IMG/VR virus record: IMGVR_UViG_3300044568_000881
Span: 1-34,723 of that record
Origin: a virus
Direction: 5' to 3' (one strand)
Length of the DNA: 34,723 nt
Below are positions 7,783-15,768 of this stretch, in pieces (within the stretch, counting starts at the first letter, position 1; each line of letters starts with the position of its first letter). The position numbers and the translations under genes are program-made. The notes beneath the pieces are model-generated. The model had not been told where the DNA came from. It was given only the letters and a program-made list of their open reading frames with translations, and searched no databases.

Positions 7783-9216
7783 ATGGCACTCGACACCAAC
7801 ATCGCGCTAGGCGTACGCCCAGTAGAGCAGCCCAATATGCTTGCCCAAATGGGGCAGATGATGCAGATTCGGCAAGCGCAGCAAGAGTATGATTCGCAAA
7901 ATGCGTTGCGCGACGCGTTCTCGCAAGGCACCGATATTAACGACCCTGCTGCGTTTAAACGTATTGCGGCAATTAACCCTAAACTTGCGTTTGACTTGCG
8001 CGGTAAAGACCTTGAGCAACGGCAAAAAGGTGTTGAAACGGGCATTAAAATTAACGAAGTGTTAGGGTCTGCGCTAGGTGGTTTGGTGCAAAACCCTACC
8101 CTTGATTACGCTAGGTCTACGTTTAGCCATCTTGTGTCAACAGGTGTTTTACCCCCTGACAAAGCAGCAGCAATGCTTGCCAAACTTGAAGCTGAGCCTG
8201 GTCGCATTAAAGAATACGCAACTTTAGGTGTTAACGCAGCTATCACCGCGCAAGCTAAGATGCAAGATGCTACGTCGCGCCGTAACACGGACGTAAGTTC
8301 GGGCGCAAGTTATCAACAAGCTGAAACTGCACGGCAACGTTTAAAAATGGATCAAGAAGGTACTTGGTCAAATGTTATTGTTGGGCGGCGTGTTCTGCAA
8401 CAAAACAGTCGCACCGGTGAATTCCGCGAAGCTCAAGACCCTTACGACAATAAAAGTGGAACTGTAACCGTTGGCCCTATTACAAACCTGCCTGACACAT
8501 CTACTAACGGCGGGGTGGTTACCGGCGGCGGCGCCCCCACCGCGCCAAACACATTAGCTGCGCCATCTGTAAATGCGTTACGTAATCCACCTGTTGTGGC
8601 TACTACACCTGTTCCTAAAACACGTCCACCTGTTACTAATCCGTTGATGGTTGAAGAAAAGCCTGTATGGAATGAAAAAGCCGGTGTATTTATGTATCCT
8701 CCTTCAGAAGATAATCCAAAAGGAAGAGTTGTTGAAACCCCAGCTCTACAAGAAGCTGTTCAAAAACGTGCTGCTAATCAAGCCCTTAAAGTTGCTGGCT
8801 TTGATCCTAAAACTGGGTCTAATGAAATATCACAATTAATTGAAAAATCAACTAGCGGGTTAGGCGCAAATGCTCTTTCCAAAATAGCGTCATCAGTCGG
8901 TTGGGGAACGGAAGGCGCGCAAGCTATTGCTAAGTTGGAAACTCGCGCTAACCAACTTACTCTTGATCTCGCACCTAACGGAAGTTTAGGTGCTGGCTTT
9001 TCTAACGACGACCGGATATTTATGTTGTCTAAATTAGGCGACGTAGCTAACCCTAATAAACCGGTAAGTGTAAGATTAGCAGCTTGGGAAGATGTTATGG
9101 AACGTGCGGCACGTACAGCGGGAGTGCCATACCCCAAATCAGCAAAAAGCACCGGAGATATAACTATTGACCCTGCGATTGCTGAAGCCCTCAAAAGATA
9201 CCCAGCGAAAAAATAA
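7783..9216 (+). CDS. DNA ejection (internal virion) protein 2
   Basis: This 477 aa protein has an AAGGA ribosome site. The N-terminal helices (EQPNMLAQMGQMMQIRQAQQ, then a Gln/Glu-rich region to about 180) look like other podovirus internal virion proteins. A low-complexity Pro/Thr/Val linker lies at about 225-300, and a helical C-terminal domain at about 320-470. There is no catalytic motif and no signal peptide. The second half (about 8590-9200) is visibly more AT-rich than the first half, which suggests a mosaic join inside the gene. The role is inferred from position between two other ejection-type proteins. Confidence 0.6.
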   Translation: MALDTNIALGVRPVEQPNMLAQMGQMMQIRQAQQEYDSQNALRDAFSQGTDINDPAAFKRIAAINPKLAFDLRGKDLEQRQKGVETGIKINEVLGSALGGLVQNPTLDYARSTFSHLVSTGVLPPDKAAAMLAKLEAEPGRIKEYATLGVNAAITAQAKMQDATSRRNTDVSSGASYQQAETARQRLKMDQEGTWSNVIVGRRVLQQNSRTGEFREAQDPYDNKSGTVTVGPITNLPDTSTNGGVVTGGGAPTAPNTLAAPSVNALRNPPVVATTPVPKTRPPVTNPLMVEEKPVWNEKAGVFMYPPSEDNPKGRVVETPALQEAVQKRAANQALKVAGFDPKTGSNEISQLIEKSTSGLGANALSKIASSVGWGTEGAQAIAKLETRANQLTLDLAPNGSLGAGFSNDDRIFMLSKLGDVANPNKPVSVRLAAWEDVMERAARTAGVPYPKSAKSTGDITIDPAIAEALKRYPAKK

Positions 9217-9218
9217 TC

Positions 9219-11705
9219 ATGGTCACTCTTGAACAACTCAGTTCAGCTTTTTTGCAAGCAGACGCGGCGGGTAATACCGCAGACGCTCAATTGTTTGCCG
9301 ATGCAATCCGTAAAATGCAATCTGGCGAAGGTATGCCTAAAACGCGTACCGCCGCGCAAGACACGGCAGCGGAAATGAAAACCGCTACAACTGCGCGCGA
9401 AGCGTTTGATATTTCGCAAAAAAACTTTCGCGGAAACATTGAGGCAGCAGGCAAAGGTGCGCTTGCTCAAACCGTTAATATCGGCGGTAATATATACGAT
9501 TTATTAGGTAGAGGCATTAAAGCAATTGGCGGCGAAAAAGTTGGGCAAATGGCTCAAGACGTAGGCGCGTCGGTAAAAGAAGGTAGCCGAAACATTTCTG
9601 CGCCTTACGTTGAAAAATACCCTACAGCCGTTGCTATGGGCGGTTTGGGGGCTGACGTAGGCGTAACAATGCCTATAGGTGGCATAGTAGGCGCGGGTCT
9701 TAAAACCGTAGCACAATACACGCCTTCGGTCGCGCGGTTTATTACGCCGGTTGCCGAATCTATATCTACTGGTGGTTTTAAAACTGGTCTTGGCCCCACA
9801 GGCCCAGTTAAACCAATTACCGGTTTACCTTCATATACTGCGCGCGACGTAGCCGCTGAGGCCGCCGCTCGCGCAACAGGCGGCGCGGTGTTGGGCGGCG
9901 TAAGCACCGCTATTACGCACCCCGAAGATACTGCTATGGGCGCGGTAGTCGGCGCAGCAATACCGGCTGTGGCAGCCCCTTTTGTTAAAGCGGGTGTGAC
10001 CGGTGCGGGGCGCGTAATTGACTTGCTTTCCGGTCGTGCGGGAGATATTAAAGCCGCGCGAATTGCCAAGACTGCGTTGGGCGACCAATTGATTCCCGCA
10101 ACGCTTGCATTGCAACAGGCTCGGCCAGGCATCACCGCCGTGCAAGCGTTGCAAGAAGCTGGAATTGATGCCGCACCTTTTATGTCGCTTGGTGTACTCG
10201 CGGAGCAAAGCAGTATCAGTGAAGCATACCGGCGGTTAGCCCGTGCGCAAACGCAAGAACAAAAAAATATGTTGATCGCTATGGCTGGCGGTCGCACTCA
10301 AACTGAAGTTGCTGAATCATTAAGAGCCGGTAAAAATGCTTTAAATGATGTAACAACGCCAATGCGGGATATAAATTTACAGGCATCTAACCAATATACT
10401 CAAACTGCTCGACGCCTTGAGCCGTACATTGCTCAAAAAGAATCATCTATGGTTGATGCGTTGCAAAGCCAAGGGCAAGCGGCGACAAACGTAGCGCAAC
10501 AAACTAATCTTGCGCGTGGCGGTGTATTGCCCTCAACTATGGGTACGCCCACTTACCCTAATGCGTTTCCGTCGCCAATAGGCGGCACAGGCATCCCACA
10601 GCCAATGGCTGTAGCTACACAAGCAGGGTTACCGCGCATTTCACCAAGCGCTACGTTAAACGCTGAACGCGCGGTTGAATCAGGCGTTGTAGCCGACACG
10701 ATGGGTGTCATTAAAGCGCAACGTCAAGCCGAGCGCGATTTTTTGCAACGGCAAATGGGAAGTCTTGCAGATTATGGACTCAAACCGCTTAACATTAACC
10801 CAATTCTTGCCACAATTGATTCTAAATTAGCTGACCCTAACTTGTACGGGCAAACGCAATTGCTTAACGTCTTGCGCGGGTTGCGAGATGACTTCACCGG
10901 CGCAGTTAGCGCCAATGGCGGCGTAGCTGACGCGCGCGCGCTTTACAGTATGCGTAAAGCGGGCATCAGCCAAAGAATTGATGAAATGTACGGCACTCTT
11001 GACCCTTCAGCTAAACAAAAATTAACCGCTGACGTGTTGGCGTCAATTAAAAAACCTATTGACGACGCAATTATTGATGCTGGCGGTACGGGTTGGAATC
11101 GCTATTTGCAAACTTTTGAAACAGGTATGCACGAACTTGGACAACAACGTTTAGCTGCATTAGCGTTGGACAAATTTAAAGGCGACAAAGACGGTTTTCT
11201 TAAACTTGTACGCGGTGATGACAAAAAAGCAATTGAAGATATTTTTGGGTATGGCAGCGATAATATTTTTAAAGAAATGGGCCGCAAGTCGGGTCAATTA
11301 GAAAGTATTGCTAGCCAACTTGAACGTGACATTGCGGTTAAAGAATCCGCTAGTGAAGCTAGAGCAGCATTAGCGCGTATTATGAATATGTCTGAATCTA
11401 AAATACAAGGTTTCCCTGCATTTTTTGATAAAAGTATTACTACACTTAATACAGCATTAAAAATACTTCGCGGGCAAGTTAACGAAAAAACTTTTGCCGC
11501 GTTTGAAAAGGGTATGATTTCAGGCAAAAACGCAGCAGAAATGTTGGGCGAATTGCCAATGAGCGAACGCAACAAAGTATTTAGGATTTTAAAGAACAGC
11601 AGCGAATGGAATCCAAACGTAGCTAAAGCAGGTGTCCTATCATCAGTAGACCGCACTAACCAACTTGCACCACCGTCTGAAAACCGCAATAACCTGAGGC
11701 CGTAA
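9219..11705 (+). CDS. DNA ejection (internal virion) protein 3, gp16-like position
   Basis: At 828 aa this is the longest protein of the window; P22 gp16 is 609 aa. An N-terminal helical region is followed by glycine/alanine-rich hydrophobic stretches (about 135-165: AVAMGGLGADVGVTMPIGGI; about 215-265: GGAVLGGVSTAITHPED, AMGAVVGAAIPAVAAP) that could insert into or cross a membrane. Long charged helices run to the end. No lytic transglycosylase or peptidase motif was seen, so peptidoglycan opening during entry is not explained by this protein. The place directly before the lysis genes and the membrane-active segments support an ejection role. Confidence 0.6.
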   Translation: MVTLEQLSSAFLQADAAGNTADAQLFADAIRKMQSGEGMPKTRTAAQDTAAEMKTATTAREAFDISQKNFRGNIEAAGKGALAQTVNIGGNIYDLLGRGIKAIGGEKVGQMAQDVGASVKEGSRNISAPYVEKYPTAVAMGGLGADVGVTMPIGGIVGAGLKTVAQYTPSVARFITPVAESISTGGFKTGLGPTGPVKPITGLPSYTARDVAAEAAARATGGAVLGGVSTAITHPEDTAMGAVVGAAIPAVAAPFVKAGVTGAGRVIDLLSGRAGDIKAARIAKTALGDQLIPATLALQQARPGITAVQALQEAGIDAAPFMSLGVLAEQSSISEAYRRLARAQTQEQKNMLIAMAGGRTQTEVAESLRAGKNALNDVTTPMRDINLQASNQYTQTARRLEPYIAQKESSMVDALQSQGQAATNVAQQTNLARGGVLPSTMGTPTYPNAFPSPIGGTGIPQPMAVATQAGLPRISPSATLNAERAVESGVVADTMGVIKAQRQAERDFLQRQMGSLADYGLKPLNINPILATIDSKLADPNLYGQTQLLNVLRGLRDDFTGAVSANGGVADARALYSMRKAGISQRIDEMYGTLDPSAKQKLTADVLASIKKPIDDAIIDAGGTGWNRYLQTFETGMHELGQQRLAALALDKFKGDKDGFLKLVRGDDKKAIEDIFGYGSDNIFKEMGRKSGQLESIASQLERDIAVKESASEARAALARIMNMSESKIQGFPAFFDKSITTLNTALKILRGQVNEKTFAAFEKGMISGKNAAEMLGELPMSERNKVFRILKNSSEWNPNVAKAGVLSSVDRTNQLAPPSENRNNLRP

Positions 11706-11706
11706 C

Positions 11707-11961
11707 ATGGATTGGCAAAACTTCATCAACTTAGGTGCCGGTGGTCTACTTGCGGTAGGCGGTTGGTTTTGTCGTCAGTTATGGGATTCGGTGAAAGAAC
11801 TCAAGACCGACATCTCTGACCTCAAGTTGCACGTCAGCGATTCGTATGCCAAGAAATCCGAGATCGACACAATTAAGTCTGAGATGGACAAACGCTTTGA
11901 CCGTGTTGAGATGCTGCTCGACCGCTTGTTCGATAAACTTGAAGCTAAGGCAGACAAATAA
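11707..11961 (+). CDS. Small membrane-anchored coiled-coil protein of the lysis cluster
   Basis: This 84 aa protein has one hydrophobic N-terminal segment (FINLGAGGLLAVGGWFCRQL, about 5-25). A charged heptad-like helix follows (about 28-82: VKELKTDISDLKLHVSDS, IDTIKSEMDKRFDRVEMLLD). The single anchor with a coiled coil, in a lysis cluster, fits an accessory holin, an antiholin or an inner-membrane spanin-like subunit. No lipoprotein partner gene was found, so a classical two-part spanin is not supported. Its stop overlaps the following ATG (TAATG). Confidence 0.6.
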   Translation: MDWQNFINLGAGGLLAVGGWFCRQLWDSVKELKTDISDLKLHVSDSYAKKSEIDTIKSEMDKRFDRVEMLLDRLFDKLEAKADK

Positions 11962-12326
11962 TGGATCCGATTACGCTCCTAGCCGCGCTTGGGCCCCTTG
12001 CCGTTGATCTTGGCAAGTCCTTGATCGGGCGGTTCATTCAGACCGACGTCTACAAACCGACCAATATCGGTGAGTACACGCAAATGCGTAACACCGATTT
12101 AGAAATGTTTAAAGCGATGAACGCAGCGGGCGGTGCAGGTACAACCTACCCGTGGGTTGAGGCGATTGTCAGATTGATGCGCCCAGGCGTTGCTACCGTC
12201 GTGTTGGGCACTTGGTCGTTTATGATGATCACAGGGCAAGACTCGCCAGCGGTCAACAATTTTGCAAGCGCCGTGGGTTTCTACCTGTTCGGCGACCGCA
12301 CCCTTTTCTACGCGCAGAAAAAATAA
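11961..12326 (+). CDS. Candidate holin
   Basis: This 121 aa protein has hydrophobic segments at about 3-22 (ITLLAALGPLAVDLGKSLIG) and about 70-95 (MRPGVATVVLGTWSFMMITG), with a third weak one at about 97-112 (VNNFASAVGFYLFGDR). The aromatic end (FGDRTLFYAQKK) is like that of holins with three membrane segments associated with gene transfer agents and podoviruses. The stop overlaps the start of the endolysin (TAATG), the usual holin-endolysin order. The hole-forming role is inferred from topology and context. Confidence 0.6.
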   Translation: MDPITLLAALGPLAVDLGKSLIGRFIQTDVYKPTNIGEYTQMRNTDLEMFKAMNAAGGAGTTYPWVEAIVRLMRPGVATVVLGTWSFMMITGQDSPAVNNFASAVGFYLFGDRTLFYAQKK

Positions 12327-12751
12327 TGTTTACCTTCTCAGAACGCTCGCTCAATAACCTCAAAGGCGTACACCCAAAGTTGGTTGCCGTTGTCCACCGT
12401 GCGCTTGAGTTAACCCCGATCGACTTCACGGTCTTGGAAGGTGTGCGTTCGCAAGCGCGTCAAGATGAATTGTGGGCTCAAGGTAGAACTAAGCCTGGCC
12501 CTGTCGTCACATGGGTGCAAACTAGCGGCACTCACGGCATCCAAAAAGATGGTTACGGTCACGCCGTAGACCTCGCACCATACCCGATTGATTGGAACGA
12601 TTACGCCCGTTTTGATAGTTTGGCTAACATCATGTTTGCCGCCGCCAAAGAGTTAGGCGTGACGCTCAGATGGGGCGGCAATTGGGATATGGACGCCACG
12701 ATTCATGAGCGTGGCGAGTCCGATAGCCCGCACTATGAGCTATTTGAGTAG
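12326..12751 (+). CDS. Endolysin, M15-family L-Ala-D-Glu / D-Ala carboxypeptidase type
   Basis: The ATG at 12326 overlaps the holin stop and gives 141 aa, a normal length for single-domain M15 endolysins such as that of T5. A longer open frame upstream lies inside the holin gene and is rejected. The zinc-site pattern is visible: H70 (SGTH), then D82 in GYGHAVDLAPY, and H136 in SPHYELF, with D133 as the likely catalytic acid. The helix EGVRSQARQDELWAQGRT (about 38-55) is typical of the family. The enzyme cuts the peptide part of peptidoglycan at the end of infection. No signal peptide is present, so it needs the holin. Confidence 0.9.
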   Translation: MFTFSERSLNNLKGVHPKLVAVVHRALELTPIDFTVLEGVRSQARQDELWAQGRTKPGPVVTWVQTSGTHGIQKDGYGHAVDLAPYPIDWNDYARFDSLANIMFAAAKELGVTLRWGGNWDMDATIHERGESDSPHYELFE

Positions 12752-12771
12752 GCGCCACAGAACCCTGCGCC
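12751..12771. terminator. Weak hairpin between convergent gene blocks
   Basis: GGCG at 12751-12754 pairs with CGCC at 12768-12771, with an inner CAG-aacc-CTG stem after a 3-base bulge. It lies between the stop of the rightward endolysin and the stop of the leftward gene at 12801. No T-run follows on either strand, so termination would be weak or depend on Rho. Confidence 0.3.
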
Positions 12772-12800
12772 ACCAAGGGAAGTGGGGTTTCACATAAAAG

Positions 12801-12986
12801 CTAGTATTGTTTCGCGCAGTATTCACAAAACCCCTCCTTGAGTTCGCTACAGACCTGACCACACCCGTCGCAAATCCACTCAGGTGGGTAGACGTGAGGC
12901 TTCTTGCGTGTGTTGAACAACCACAGAATTGCTGCTACCATCAGGGCCATCGACGCGTAGAACCACATTATTATGTCGTATACCAT
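12801..12986 (-). CDS. Small membrane protein with zinc ribbon
   Basis: This 61 aa protein has GGAG 7 bases before its ATG. An N-terminal membrane segment (about 3-24: YDIIMWFYASMALMVAAILW) is followed by a basic stretch. A Cys-rich end (CDGCGQVC then FCEYC, about 39-57) gives two CxxC-type pairs and so a zinc-ribbon knuckle facing the cytoplasm or periplasm. It is the last gene of the leftward block. Its 5' half overlaps another reading frame (12880-13113). Function unknown. Confidence 0.65.
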   Translation of the reverse strand: MVYDIIMWFYASMALMVAAILWLFNTRKKPHVYPPEWICDGCGQVCSELKEGFCEYCAKQY

Positions 12987-13113
12987 TTCGTTTCTCCAAT
13001 AAAATTTGAATGTCCACGCGTAGCATCAAGTGCTGGTGGCGCAGCCTAGCAATGTCATCGTCGATCTGTGCAAGGTTCTCGATAATCTGTTTGTACACCT
13101 GGCTCTCGGTCAT
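12880..13113 (-). CDS. Small coiled-coil protein overlapping the zinc-ribbon gene
   Basis: This 77 aa frame is preceded by a strong GAGGAGAGG ribosome site. Residues 1-45 (SQVYKQIIENLAQIDDDIAR, then HQHLMLRVDIQILLEKRNGI) are a convincing amphipathic helix. The remainder runs out of frame through the first 107 bases of the 12801-12986 gene and looks like low-quality sequence, so only the N-terminal part seems to be under selection. Its start overlaps the stop of the upstream gene (13110-13112). Function unknown. Confidence 0.5.
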   Translation of the reverse strand: MTESQVYKQIIENLAQIDDDIARLRHQHLMLRVDIQILLEKRNGIRHNNVVLRVDGPDGSSNSVVVQHTQEASRLPT

Positions 13114-13742
13114 GTCCTCTCCTCAATGTTATAAAACCAATCGGTGCCGGTTGTCCACTTTCTTGTGCCGTCCACCGTCCAAAAAGTTTGTGCTGCTTGA
13201 AAATCAGGGTGCTTGGTGTCGTTTGGAATTAACGATTGGTCGTACCACAAGCACCTATTGTTAGGCTGACAAGCAAACTGACCATTGTCAAGCCTGATGA
13301 AGTTAAAACTTTTATGCTCCTCGGCCTGCTCGGTAAAGCCCGTGTCCACGTCCTGACCATCCGCGCAAAAATCCACCGTGAACAAGTATTTGCCGTATAC
13401 CCACGTCTTGTCTTTAGTCATAAACTTAACGCCCAGGTTACGCAAGCCGATCTTCTCAATGACTGTGAACTTGTAGCCCATACAATCCCAAAGCTGTAGC
13501 GTGTCGATAGGAAGTGCCGCAGGGCTATCCGTGTGCCACACATAGGCGTGGATAGGCAGCTTGTCGTAGAGCGCGCCATAGGCCGGCAAAAGGCTCTCAA
13601 TGCGAAACACTTGGCCCCTGAGTGCTTTGATGCTCATCCAAATAGCCGGTTCGTATTCGCCGTGCCCTTTGGTGAAGTTGTACAAAAACTCTCGGCGTAC
13701 GAAGCATTTGAGCGGAGGTAGGGATGCAACGATGTAGCTCAT
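13110..13742 (-). CDS. Conserved phage protein of unknown function
   Basis: The start is set at ATG 13742, which has GGAG upstream and overlaps the stop of the previous gene (ATGA), giving 210 aa. The sequence is rich in aromatic residues and mixed charge (EPAIWMSIKALRGQVFRIES, PAYGALYDKLPIHAYVW, LDNGQFACQPNNRCLWYDQS). It looks like a compact globular alpha/beta protein. I have an impression of similar proteins in other environmental phages, but I know no function. No catalytic or metal site is evident. Confidence 0.7.
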   Translation of the reverse strand: MSYIVASLPPLKCFVRREFLYNFTKGHGEYEPAIWMSIKALRGQVFRIESLLPAYGALYDKLPIHAYVWHTDSPAALPIDTLQLWDCMGYKFTVIEKIGLRNLGVKFMTKDKTWVYGKYLFTVDFCADGQDVDTGFTEQAEEHKSFNFIRLDNGQFACQPNNRCLWYDQSLIPNDTKHPDFQAAQTFWTVDGTRKWTTGTDWFYNIEERT

Positions 13743-14467
13743 GTGTTGAGCTCCTTTAAATAAAACCATTCTTCTTCAGGGTAAACACGCCCCCCACCAT
13801 CAAGGACTTTACGCAATCGATTTTGGGGTACGCCTAATTCAGTCAGCATTTGATGCGTTGGTTTTTGGTTCCACGCCCCAACAAAATATTCACCGTCTTG
13901 GTCGTATTGGTTTATTTCTCTCGTAAGAACCCAAATAGAATTGGATTGCTCAGACTTGGTAAGCGGATGAAATCGTGAATAAAACATCTCTTCCACCGCA
14001 TCAGACCTGCGATAAACCGCAACGACGTGCGTACCTTCCGGCGTTACATCAACCCCAATACCTACCGGCGATAATTGCTCTTCTTTGGTAAATTCTTTCT
14101 CCGCCAACCATCGACCTTTTGGCGTACAAGGCTTAATGCATTTTTCGTAATCGCCGCAGCACACACATTCTTCAGGCTTGGCTAACTCAATCGCTGCGTT
14201 TTGCATTTGAAATAAACATTTTTTAAGTGTTTCGTTTTCATCATGCAATCGGCGGAGTTCTTTGGCGGCAAACAAGCGATCAGCTTTTGTTGCAACGTTT
14301 AATTCAATAGCATCAGCCACTCGCAATGTTTCTGTTTGCTCAGGCTTGGCTAACTCTTGCTCAAGGGCTGCGATAGCAGGTTGTTTTAAATCAACAGGAT
14401 TACCATCATTGTCACAGCACTCAAGTGTCAACGCATCCAACGCTTGCTGCATAATTTCACGGCTCAT
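13739..14467 (-). CDS. Modular phage protein with cysteine motif, unknown function
   Basis: This protein has 242 aa. The N-terminal part (REIMQQALDALTLECCDNDG, PAIAALEQELAKPEQ) is a module frequent in early regions of environmental phages. A coiled-coil segment follows (about 65-95). A Cys-rich motif (VCCGDYEKCIKPCTPKGRW, about 98-117) could bind zinc. The C-terminal part is globular (VGIGVDVTPEGTHVVAVYRR, YSRFHPLTK, WVLTREINQYDQDGEYFVG). It looks like a fusion of short exchangeable modules. It overlaps both neighbours by 4 bases. Confidence 0.65.
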   Translation of the reverse strand: MSREIMQQALDALTLECCDNDGNPVDLKQPAIAALEQELAKPEQTETLRVADAIELNVATKADRLFAAKELRRLHDENETLKKCLFQMQNAAIELAKPEECVCCGDYEKCIKPCTPKGRWLAEKEFTKEEQLSPVGIGVDVTPEGTHVVAVYRRSDAVEEMFYSRFHPLTKSEQSNSIWVLTREINQYDQDGEYFVGAWNQKPTHQMLTELGVPQNRLRKVLDGGGRVYPEEEWFYLKELNT

Positions 14468-14655
14468 GGTCGCACCGCCTCTTTCAATAGTTCAATACGC
14501 TCACGCGCAACGCGCAGAGAGTTTGCGCGCTGGTGCAAGCGCAACAGCATCTTCACCCGACGCTCATGGGTGCGTTCGTACTCAAGCATAGCCATGATCT
14601 CTTCTTCAGAATATGTAGCCATGTACTCATTTAGTCTTCGCCAAGTGATTAGCAT
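14464..14655 (-). CDS. Small charged helical protein
   Basis: This 63 aa protein has GGAGG at a good distance from ATG. It is almost entirely helical and basic (SEEEIMAMLEYERTHERRVK, MLLRLHQRANSLRVARERIE). Its stop overlaps the next start (ATGA), and its first 29 bases overlap the end of the upstream 53 aa gene. A DNA-binding or assembly-factor role would fit the charge, but the function is unknown. Confidence 0.6.
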   Translation of the reverse strand: MLITWRRLNEYMATYSEEEIMAMLEYERTHERRVKMLLRLHQRANSLRVARERIELLKEAVRP

Positions 14656-14788
14656 ATTTGTCCTCCAATTTTTTAACAGTTACAAAAACACGGTTGTAAG
14701 CCCGTGTCGCTTCGTTCATTAGCTTTTGCCGATGGCGCAACGTATCCTTGGCCGTGGCCAGTTGCGCGCGTAGTAGATCAAGTTTCAT
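14627..14788 (-). CDS. Very small coiled-coil protein (53 aa)
   Basis: A 53 aa frame starts at ATG 14788 in an ATGA overlap with the upstream gene and ends at TGA 14627-14629. The protein (MKLDLLRAQLATAKDTLRHR, then QKLMNEATRAYNRVFVTVKK and a basic tail) is a continuous amphipathic helix. AAAGGA before the ATG serves as ribosome site. Without it there would be a gap in an otherwise gapless operon, which supports it as a real gene. Function unknown. Confidence 0.65.
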   Translation of the reverse strand: MKLDLLRAQLATAKDTLRHRQKLMNEATRAYNRVFVTVKKLEDKYANHLAKTK

Positions 14789-14964
14789 TTCTGTCCTTTA
14801 AGATTATTGGTGTGCCGCTCATACTCAAGATCAAAAGCTAAACCAATAATCTTTTCATCTTGCTCTTTTATTACGCTCTTTTGCGCGTCAATTAGCTTAT
14901 CTTGCAACGCAATATGACGCTCAAGCTGCTCAATCTGCGTTTGTAATTCTCTAGCTTCTTTCAT
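14785..14964 (-). CDS. Small coiled-coil protein (59 aa)
   Basis: The start is taken at ATG 14964, with AAGGAA upstream; a TTG one codon earlier is possible. The sequence (KEARELQTQIEQLERHIALQ, DKLIDAQKSVIKEQDEKIIG) has clear heptad spacing of Leu/Ile over about 45 residues, so it should dimerise. It overlaps both neighbours. Function unknown. It belongs to a run of four consecutive tiny helical proteins. Confidence 0.6.
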   Translation of the reverse strand: MKEARELQTQIEQLERHIALQDKLIDAQKSVIKEQDEKIIGLAFDLEYERHTNNLKGQK

Positions 14965-15154
14965 CAAGTTGTTTCCTTATTTCAGTTAAGTCACGGCGTA
15001 CGTCAAACAATGTGTCGGCGTACCTAATGAGTTCCTCGCGCATCACTCTGTTCGACTCTTGCAGCGCGCGTATGTACTTGGCTGTTTCGTCTTGCTCTTG
15101 AGGGTTCATAACGTACCCATGTTCAAGATAACGTAATGTTTTTTCAGGTGTCAT
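14951..15154 (-). CDS. Small helical protein (67 aa)
   Basis: This 67 aa protein overlaps the upstream stop (ATGA). The first part (PEKTLRYLEHGYVMNPQEQD) is followed by a long helix (ETAKYIRALQESNRVMREEL, RRDLTEIRKQLDERS). It looks like proteins that accompany early operons in other phages. There is no recognisable domain. Confidence 0.6.
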   Translation of the reverse strand: MTPEKTLRYLEHGYVMNPQEQDETAKYIRALQESNRVMREELIRYADTLFDVRRDLTEIRKQLDERS

Positions 15155-15396
15155 GGCTGTAATCCAAAAGGGTTGTGGGCGTGTTTAATAACTAGGTTTT
15201 CAAAATGTTCCACAACCGTAGGCGTAGACACTATGTAAGTGGCGGGCTCGGTATCAACGCGCTTGACTAGCCCTTTCATTTGCAAACGCCCCAAGGCGCT
15301 GTAGATGCTGCTGCGCTGTATCTTGCAATGATCGGAAATTTCTTGCGCCGTATGCGGCTTAGTGCAAAACGCAATTATCTTGTCAGGTGTTCTCAT
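15151..15396 (-). CDS. Winged helix-turn-helix DNA-binding protein
   Basis: The ATG at 15396 follows an AGGGGCGAGAA ribosome region, overlaps the upstream stop, and gives 81 aa. Residues 2-55 form a MarR/TrmB-like winged helix: helix 1 (PDKIIAFC), helix-turn-helix (TAQEISDHCKIQRSSIYSAL), a further helix (GRLQMKGLVKR) and a beta wing (VDTEPATYIVS). It is the only obvious transcription-regulator candidate in the window, so it may control the early promoters at 17338-17408 and 26461-26530. That link is inference. Confidence 0.75.
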   Translation of the reverse strand: MRTPDKIIAFCTKPHTAQEISDHCKIQRSSIYSALGRLQMKGLVKRVDTEPATYIVSTPTVVEHFENLVIKHAHNPFGLQP

Positions 15397-15602
15397 TTCT
15401 CGCCCCTTGCTCTGATTAGTTCGGCAGCATGATGAGCGGTTGCTAAACTCCATTGTTCCTCACACAACTTCGCACACACCTCACGTTCATCAGCGCGCAC
15501 AAGTTCGGCAAAATGTTCAAGTTCACCAAGCCAAGCCCATTTCATTTCGTATTCATACAAATAACCTATACCGGCTTGTTCAGCTAATTCTTTATGTTTC
15601 AT
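15393..15602 (-). CDS. Small conserved phage protein (69 aa)
   Basis: The sequence has a helical opening (MKHKELAEQAGIGYLYEYEM) and a common phage motif (HFAELVRADEREVCAKLCEE) followed by HHAAELIRARG. The latter pair of helices recurs in many small phage proteins and may be a protein-interaction module. AAGGTG lies upstream, and the stop overlaps the wHTH start. Function unknown. Confidence 0.6.
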   Translation of the reverse strand: MKHKELAEQAGIGYLYEYEMKWAWLGELEHFAELVRADEREVCAKLCEEQWSLATAHHAAELIRARGEK

Positions 15603-15603
15603 T

Positions 15604-15768
15604 TCAATGCACCTTATAGTTGGGCGCTTTCAAACAAATCCAAAAATGATCTGTACTAGCGCAATCAACAACAAACATAATTTCTGAAACAACAAACCAA
15701 ACAACTAAAAATGAAGGTAAAACAACTCCAAACAGTATTAATAATGCCCATATAAATATATTTTTCAT
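15604..15768 (-). CDS. Small membrane protein (54 aa)
   Basis: The frame begins at ATG 15768 (GGAGG 8 bases upstream, overlapping the helicase stop as ATGA) and ends at TGA 15604-15606, just before the next gene. Residues 3-36 (IFIWALLILFGVVLPSFLVV and WFVVSEIMFVV) form one long or two short membrane segments. A hydrophilic end with two cysteines follows (VDCASTDHFWICLKAPNY). It could be a superinfection-exclusion or membrane-acting early protein. That is a guess from topology. Confidence 0.65.
   Translation of the reverse strand: MKNIFIWALLILFGVVLPSFLVVWFVVSEIMFVVDCASTDHFWICLKAPNYKVH

Noticed and set aside
9605-10297. Long leftward reading frame of 230 codons under ejection protein 3
   Set aside because: It lies fully inside a well-supported rightward gene, is rich in Ala/Pro/Ser as expected for the reverse of Gly/Ala codons, and has no operon context.
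12212-12325. Upstream extension of the endolysin frame
   Set aside because: It runs through the holin gene in another frame; the ATG at 12326 overlaps the holin stop and gives the normal length for the family.
14468-14722. Rightward frames in the 12801-17337 region
   Set aside because: They lie opposite a tight chain of leftward genes with ATGA overlaps and ribosome sites; none has its own ribosome site or a recognisable domain.
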